From Ferdinandcohnia sp047238305 (GTDB lineage: Bacteria > Bacillota > Bacilli > Bacillales > Bacillaceae_L): a stretch of 64,000 nt of DNA. The notes under the pieces are model-generated. The model was not told where the DNA came from. It saw only the letters and a program-made list of their open reading frames with translations, and made no database searches. The DNA lies in contig NZ_JBDFMO010000001.1 of assembly GCF_047238305.1 (NCBI RefSeq), positions 2,542,001 to 2,606,000 on the forward strand. Reading direction: 5' to 3'. Shown here one piece after another: positions 60,818-64,000 of the stretch. Every line of letters begins with the position of its first letter. The stretch's first letter is position 1. A program made the position numbers and the translations under genes.

Positions 60818-61582
60818 ATGTTACACCAATTTTCACGAAATGAATTAGCAATAGGAAAAAATGGCGTTGAAATCCTAAAAAATAGTACAGTAGCTATCCT
60901 TGGAGTCGGTGGCGTTGGTTCATTCTCAGTCGAGGCGCTAGCCCGATCAGGAGTCGGACGCTTAATTCTTGTTGATAAGGACAATGTTGATATCACAAAT
61001 ATCAATCGACAGTTGCCTGCTTTACTTTCTACGGTTGGTCAGTCAAAAGTAGACATTATGAAAGAACGAATTGCTGACATAAACCCTGATTGTGAAGTAA
61101 TTGCACTTAAAATGTTTTACACAGAAGAAACTTTTGAGGAATTTTTTAGCTATGACCTAGACTTTGTCATCGATGCATCTGACACAATTATCTATAAAAT
61201 TCACCTCATGAAGGAATGTCTTAAACGAGATATTCCAATCATTTCAAGTATGGGTGCAGCAAATAAGATGGATCCAACGCGTTTTATGATTGCGGATATC
61301 TCAAAAACACATACGGACCCAATCGCAAAGGTGATTCGTACGAAATTAAGAAAAGAGGGAATTCGCAAAGGAATCCCTGTCGTGTTCTCTGATGAAAGTC
61401 CAATTGTGATTCGTGAAGAAATCCGTCAGGAAATCACAGATGAAAATGCTAAAATTCGAAAGGCAAAAATGCCGCCATCTTCAAATGCATTTGTTCCATC
61501 TGCTTGTGGACTGATTATGGCAAGTTATGTTGTACGTGAATTGCTCAAAGACATCAAGATCAAAAGAGTAAAGGACGAATAA
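60818..61582 (+). CDS. tcdA: tRNA threonylcarbamoyladenosine dehydratase TcdA
   Basis: The 254-residue E1-like enzyme starts MLHQFSRNELAIGKNG at ATG 60818 behind GGAG, matching B. subtilis YrvM in start and length; an upstream in-frame start at 60794 is unlikely. The nucleotide motif GVGGVGSFSVEALARSGVG, then LVDKDNVDITNINRQ and FVIDASD, are clear. It cyclises t6A to ct6A in tRNA. Confidence 0.94.
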   Translation: MLHQFSRNELAIGKNGVEILKNSTVAILGVGGVGSFSVEALARSGVGRLILVDKDNVDITNINRQLPALLSTVGQSKVDIMKERIADINPDCEVIALKMFYTEETFEEFFSYDLDFVIDASDTIIYKIHLMKECLKRDIPIISSMGAANKMDPTRFMIADISKTHTDPIAKVIRTKLRKEGIRKGIPVVFSDESPIVIREEIRQEITDENAKIRKAKMPPSSNAFVPSACGLIMASYVVRELLKDIKIKRVKDE

Positions 61583-61613
61583 AACACGTGGCCAATGCGG
61601 CCACGTGTTTTAT
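61581..61613. terminator. Bidirectional terminator between tcdA and the rsfA-like gene
   Basis: A perfect AACACGTGGCC/GGCCACGTGTT stem with flanking A- and T-runs; it overlaps the stop codons of both convergent genes. Confidence 0.9.
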
Positions 61614-62281
61614 TTTGCCAATTGTTCAAGGTTTCCGTTTTTATCCATACGAAAAGCAGGGGAATTTCGATCATCTGAATCTTCGAACATTACCAGGCGT
61701 CTTGCACGATCCATAATTTGTACAAGTGCTTGGTAGTCTTCTTGAATAATAGCCTGTTGGTCAGTTAATTTTTCAAGTTTCTTCTCAAGTTCTTTTGTTT
61801 GTTGCTTTAAAGATTCATTTTCTCGTCGTAGTCGATTATTCTCCATCTCCAATTGATTTGAAAGAAGATCATGACGTCGTAAGGATGACAAGAAAGAAAT
61901 ACAATCTTCAAGTGTAATGGAGTTTGATGATGGGATTAACTCGGCTGAAACCTCTTCTACGTACTGTGGTACAGGTGTTTCTTCTTTGTATGTTACCTGT
62001 AGTACTGGGATTTCATTTGCTTGTTCATTTTCTTTGTTCATTCTTTCAAGTGCTCGTTTTCTTTCTTTTCTTTGTTTTTTCGCAATTGCAATTGCTTGCT
62101 CATAATTATTGCGAACTTCGGCATTCCATCGGAACCCGCATGCTGCTGATGTACGATTTAATTTATCACCCACTTCATCGAATGCAGCTAATTGTGTTCC
62201 ACCTTCTCGAATGTAGCGCAAAACTGTTTCTGCTAATAAGAGATCATCCTCATGGGACCATGCATCTTGTCTCACTTTCAT
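61610..62281 (-). CDS. rsfA: RsfA-family transcription factor
   Basis: The 223-residue protein has an N-terminal Myb/SANT-like domain (RQDAWSHEDDLLLAETVLRY and TSAACGFRWNAEVRNNY), a basic stretch (KKQRKERKRALER), then a long coiled coil (about 130-190). It ends with DRNSPAFRMDKNGNLE. RsfA is a sigma-F-made prespore regulator in B. subtilis; the family has several members, so this may be a paralogue. It sits where B. subtilis continues toward rarA. Confidence 0.85.
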   Translation of the reverse strand: MKVRQDAWSHEDDLLLAETVLRYIREGGTQLAAFDEVGDKLNRTSAACGFRWNAEVRNNYEQAIAIAKKQRKERKRALERMNKENEQANEIPVLQVTYKEETPVPQYVEEVSAELIPSSNSITLEDCISFLSSLRRHDLLSNQLEMENNRLRRENESLKQQTKELEKKLEKLTDQQAIIQEDYQALVQIMDRARRLVMFEDSDDRNSPAFRMDKNGNLEQLAK

Positions 62282-62566
62282 ATAACCAACTCCCTATTAA
62301 TATTAAATGATAGATTTTTTCTTTATATCTAGCATGACCACGTTAAATTTGTTTTATACATTAATAGTTTTGTGAAAAAGAAAATACAGCTAAAGGCGTA
62401 TCATGACTGTCATTTGACAATGTAAAGAGTATGTGAAGTTTTCTTTTAACCTAAAAAAATGGGAACTTTTTCATTTATAATACGTAAGTAGTATTATTGC
62501 GTAATTAAGAGTAAGTGAACGAGATTCTGCAGAATATAATCTCACAAACTGTAAGGAGGAGAAAAT
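62282..62566. other. Divergent intergenic region, rsfA-like gene / ABC exporter
   Basis: 285 nt with no coding potential. It contains TTTATAATAC near 62473-62482, which may be the -10 for the ABC genes; no clear -35. No hairpin of note. Confidence 0.4.
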
Positions 62567-63487
62567 GTGCAACCAGTTTTACAATTAAAAAATGTCAAAA
62601 AGACAATAGGTAAAAAAGATATTATTAAAGGAATAACCTTTGATGTATATCCAGGAGAAGTTTTCGGCTTTTTAGGACCAAATGGTGCTGGAAAAACGAC
62701 TACCATTCGGATGCTTGTTGGACTTATGTCTATCACAGATGGCGAAGTTATCATAAAAGGGACAAATATTGCAAAGAATTTTGAACAAGCTGTTCAGCAT
62801 ATCGGAGGCATTGTTGAAAACCCGGAAATGTATAAATTCTTAACAGGCTACCAAAATTTACTTCACTACGCAAGGATGGTAAAAGGTGTAACTAAAGAAA
62901 GAATACATGAAGTAGCTGAGTTGGTTGGGCTTGGAAAAAGAATCAATGATAAAGTCAAAACCTACTCACTAGGGATGCGGCAGCGCCTAGGAGTTGCACA
63001 AGCGCTCTTGCATAGCCCTTCGATTTTGATTTTAGATGAACCAACCAATGGATTAGATCCTGCCGGTATTCGTGAGGTTCGTGATTATATTCGGAAACTT
63101 GCACAAGAAGAAGGCTTGGCTGTCATTGTATCTAGTCACTTGCTTTCCGAAATGGAAATGATGTGTGACCGAATTGGTATTATTCAAAATGGTAGTTTAG
63201 TGGGAGTGCAGAAAGTTACTGAATTTATGAATGAGGAAGCTAGCATTCGGGTTCAATTTCAAGTTGGTCATATAGAAAAAGCATTATCGATTCTATCAGC
63301 TGAATTTCCAATGCTTGAAGTGAATCAAACAGAAAAAGGAATCGAAATCTTAACGGATCACGAAATGATTCCACAAATAAATGCTAGTCTTGTAAAAAAT
63401 GAGATTCTAGTGTTTGGAATTACACAGCTTTCAAAATCATTAGAAGATCGATTCCTAGAGGTAACAGGGGGTAGTGGAATTGGGTAA
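62567..63487 (+). CDS. ABC transporter ATP-binding protein (ABC-2 type export)
   Basis: The 306-residue protein starts at GTG 62567 behind AAGGAGGAG. Walker A GPNGAGKTTT, Q-loop region NPEMYKFLTGYQNL, signature YSLGMRQRLGVA, Walker B ILILDEPTNGLDP and the H-loop SSHLLSEME are present, with a C-terminal DUF4162-like tail. It resembles the bacitracin/lantibiotic-immunity (BcrA) class. It forms a pair with the overlapping permease gene; the substrate is unknown. Confidence 0.92.
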   Translation: MQPVLQLKNVKKTIGKKDIIKGITFDVYPGEVFGFLGPNGAGKTTTIRMLVGLMSITDGEVIIKGTNIAKNFEQAVQHIGGIVENPEMYKFLTGYQNLLHYARMVKGVTKERIHEVAELVGLGKRINDKVKTYSLGMRQRLGVAQALLHSPSILILDEPTNGLDPAGIREVRDYIRKLAQEEGLAVIVSSHLLSEMEMMCDRIGIIQNGSLVGVQKVTEFMNEEASIRVQFQVGHIEKALSILSAEFPMLEVNQTEKGIEILTDHEMIPQINASLVKNEILVFGITQLSKSLEDRFLEVTGGSGIG

Positions 63488-64000
63488 TATCATCAAACTT
63501 ATTCAAAATGAAAACATGAAAATTTACCGTCGCGTCTCAACATGGATTATGCTTGTTATCTTAGTCGGAGCCGCACTAATTGTGGGAATTGTCACGAACG
63601 CAACAGCTTCTGATTCAAATGATGAAAATTGGAAACAAAACTTACAGCAACAAAATGAATCGTTTAAAGCAGATATAGAGAATGAATCTATTCCAAAAAT
63701 AGCAAGGGATACAATACAAAAAGAATTAGCCATTAATGAATACCGCATTGAACATGATATAGCTCCAACCAATTCTAGGTCAATTTGGACCTATATGGGA
63801 TATGCAGCGGAAATTGTTTCCTTAATTACCTTATTTACAATCGTTGTCGGTGCAAGCAGTGTTGCTTCTGAATTTACATGGGGAACGATAAAGTTATTGT
63901 TAATAAGACCAGTTTCGAGAGCAAAAATCCTATTATCTAAATATTTATCAACCATCTTGTTTGCGTTATTTTCGCTCGTTTTACTGTTTGTAGTTTCATT
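63480..64000 (+). CDS. ABC-2 type permease, 3'-truncated by the window edge
   Basis: The frame is open from TTG 63480 to the last base, overlapping the ATPase end by 8 nt, with GGGGGTAG as ribosome binding site. The product begins LGNIIKLIQNENMKIYRRVS, then a transmembrane helix (WIMLVILVGAALIVGIV), a charged extracellular loop of about 65 residues and a second helix (AAEIVSLITLFTIVVGASSV). SEFTWGTIKLLLIRPVSR, the ABC-2 permease signature, comes next, and a further helix is cut by the edge. Confidence 0.88.
   Translation, partial: MGNIIKLIQNENMKIYRRVSTWIMLVILVGAALIVGIVTNATASDSNDENWKQNLQQQNESFKADIENESIPKIARDTIQKELAINEYRIEHDIAPTNSRSIWTYMGYAAEIVSLITLFTIVVGASSVASEFTWGTIKLLLIRPVSRAKILLSKYLSTILFALFSLVLLFVVS

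Noticed and set aside
1..64000. tRNA genes, prophage genes and integrase-type attachment sites
   Set aside because: I saw no tRNA-like cloverleaf, phage or integrase coding sequence on either strand. The only RNA gene supported is 6S.

Overview
The window is chromosomal DNA of a spore-forming member of the Bacillaceae. It is AT-rich, uses strong AGGAGG-type ribosome binding sites and many TTG/GTG starts, and carries sporulation genes (spoIIB, spoIVFA, spoIVFB, spo0B, safA, bofC, spoVB). Gene order from the prepilin peptidase to tcdA follows the Bacillus subtilis comC-spoIIB-maf-radC-mreBCD-minCD-spoIVF-rplU-rpmA-spo0B-obg-pheBA-safA-bofC-ruvAB-queA-tgt-yajC-spoVB-comN-secDF-recJ-apt-relA-dtd-hisS-aspS backbone. 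It is not B. subtilis itself: it has an RNase E/G gene, a large subtilase between minD and spoIVFA, and a type IV pilus cluster where B. subtilis has only comC. I cannot assign the genus from sequence alone.

Region 1 (1-13485) is a type IV pilus locus. In order it holds a minor pseudopilin (cut by the window edge), a PilX-like minor pilin with a long glycine/valine-rich passenger, a VanW/G5 surface protein, PilB, PilT, PilC, a major pilin, the prepilin peptidase, PilM, PilN, PilO, an unknown membrane-anchored very acidic protein and a PRC-barrel protein. Region 2 (13486-20730) holds spoIIB, maf, radC and the mreBCD-minCD shape and division genes. Region 3 (20731-25806) is a long non-coding spacer plus a 1467-residue secreted subtilase that interrupts the usual minD-spoIVFA link. 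Region 4 (25807-33632) holds spoIVFA/FB, rng, the L21 leader with rplU-prp-rpmA, spo0B-obg and pheB-pheA.

Region 5 (33633-44575) holds the spore genes safA, a coxA-like lipoprotein gene and bofC, then ruvAB, DUF2905, queA-tgt-yajC, a TIGR04086-type membrane protein, a DUF421 protein and spoVB. Region 6 (44576-54583) holds comN, secDF, a CDF metal exporter, recJ, apt, relA and dtd. Region 7 (54584-64000) holds a five-SH3 amidase on the minus strand, a small yrzK-like ORF, a T-box-controlled hisS-aspS operon, a dispersed repeat followed by probable 6S RNA, tcdA, an RsfA-type regulator and the start of an ABC exporter.

The main unexplained structure is a dispersed, highly structured repeat of about 90 nt plus an inverted-repeat arm, present three times (13649-13839, 38767-38944, and reversed at 44662-44797). 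Its stems are preserved by paired changes between copies, and every copy directly abuts the ribosome binding site or start codon of the next gene. Two further dispersed-type elements sit in front of secDF and of the 6S RNA.
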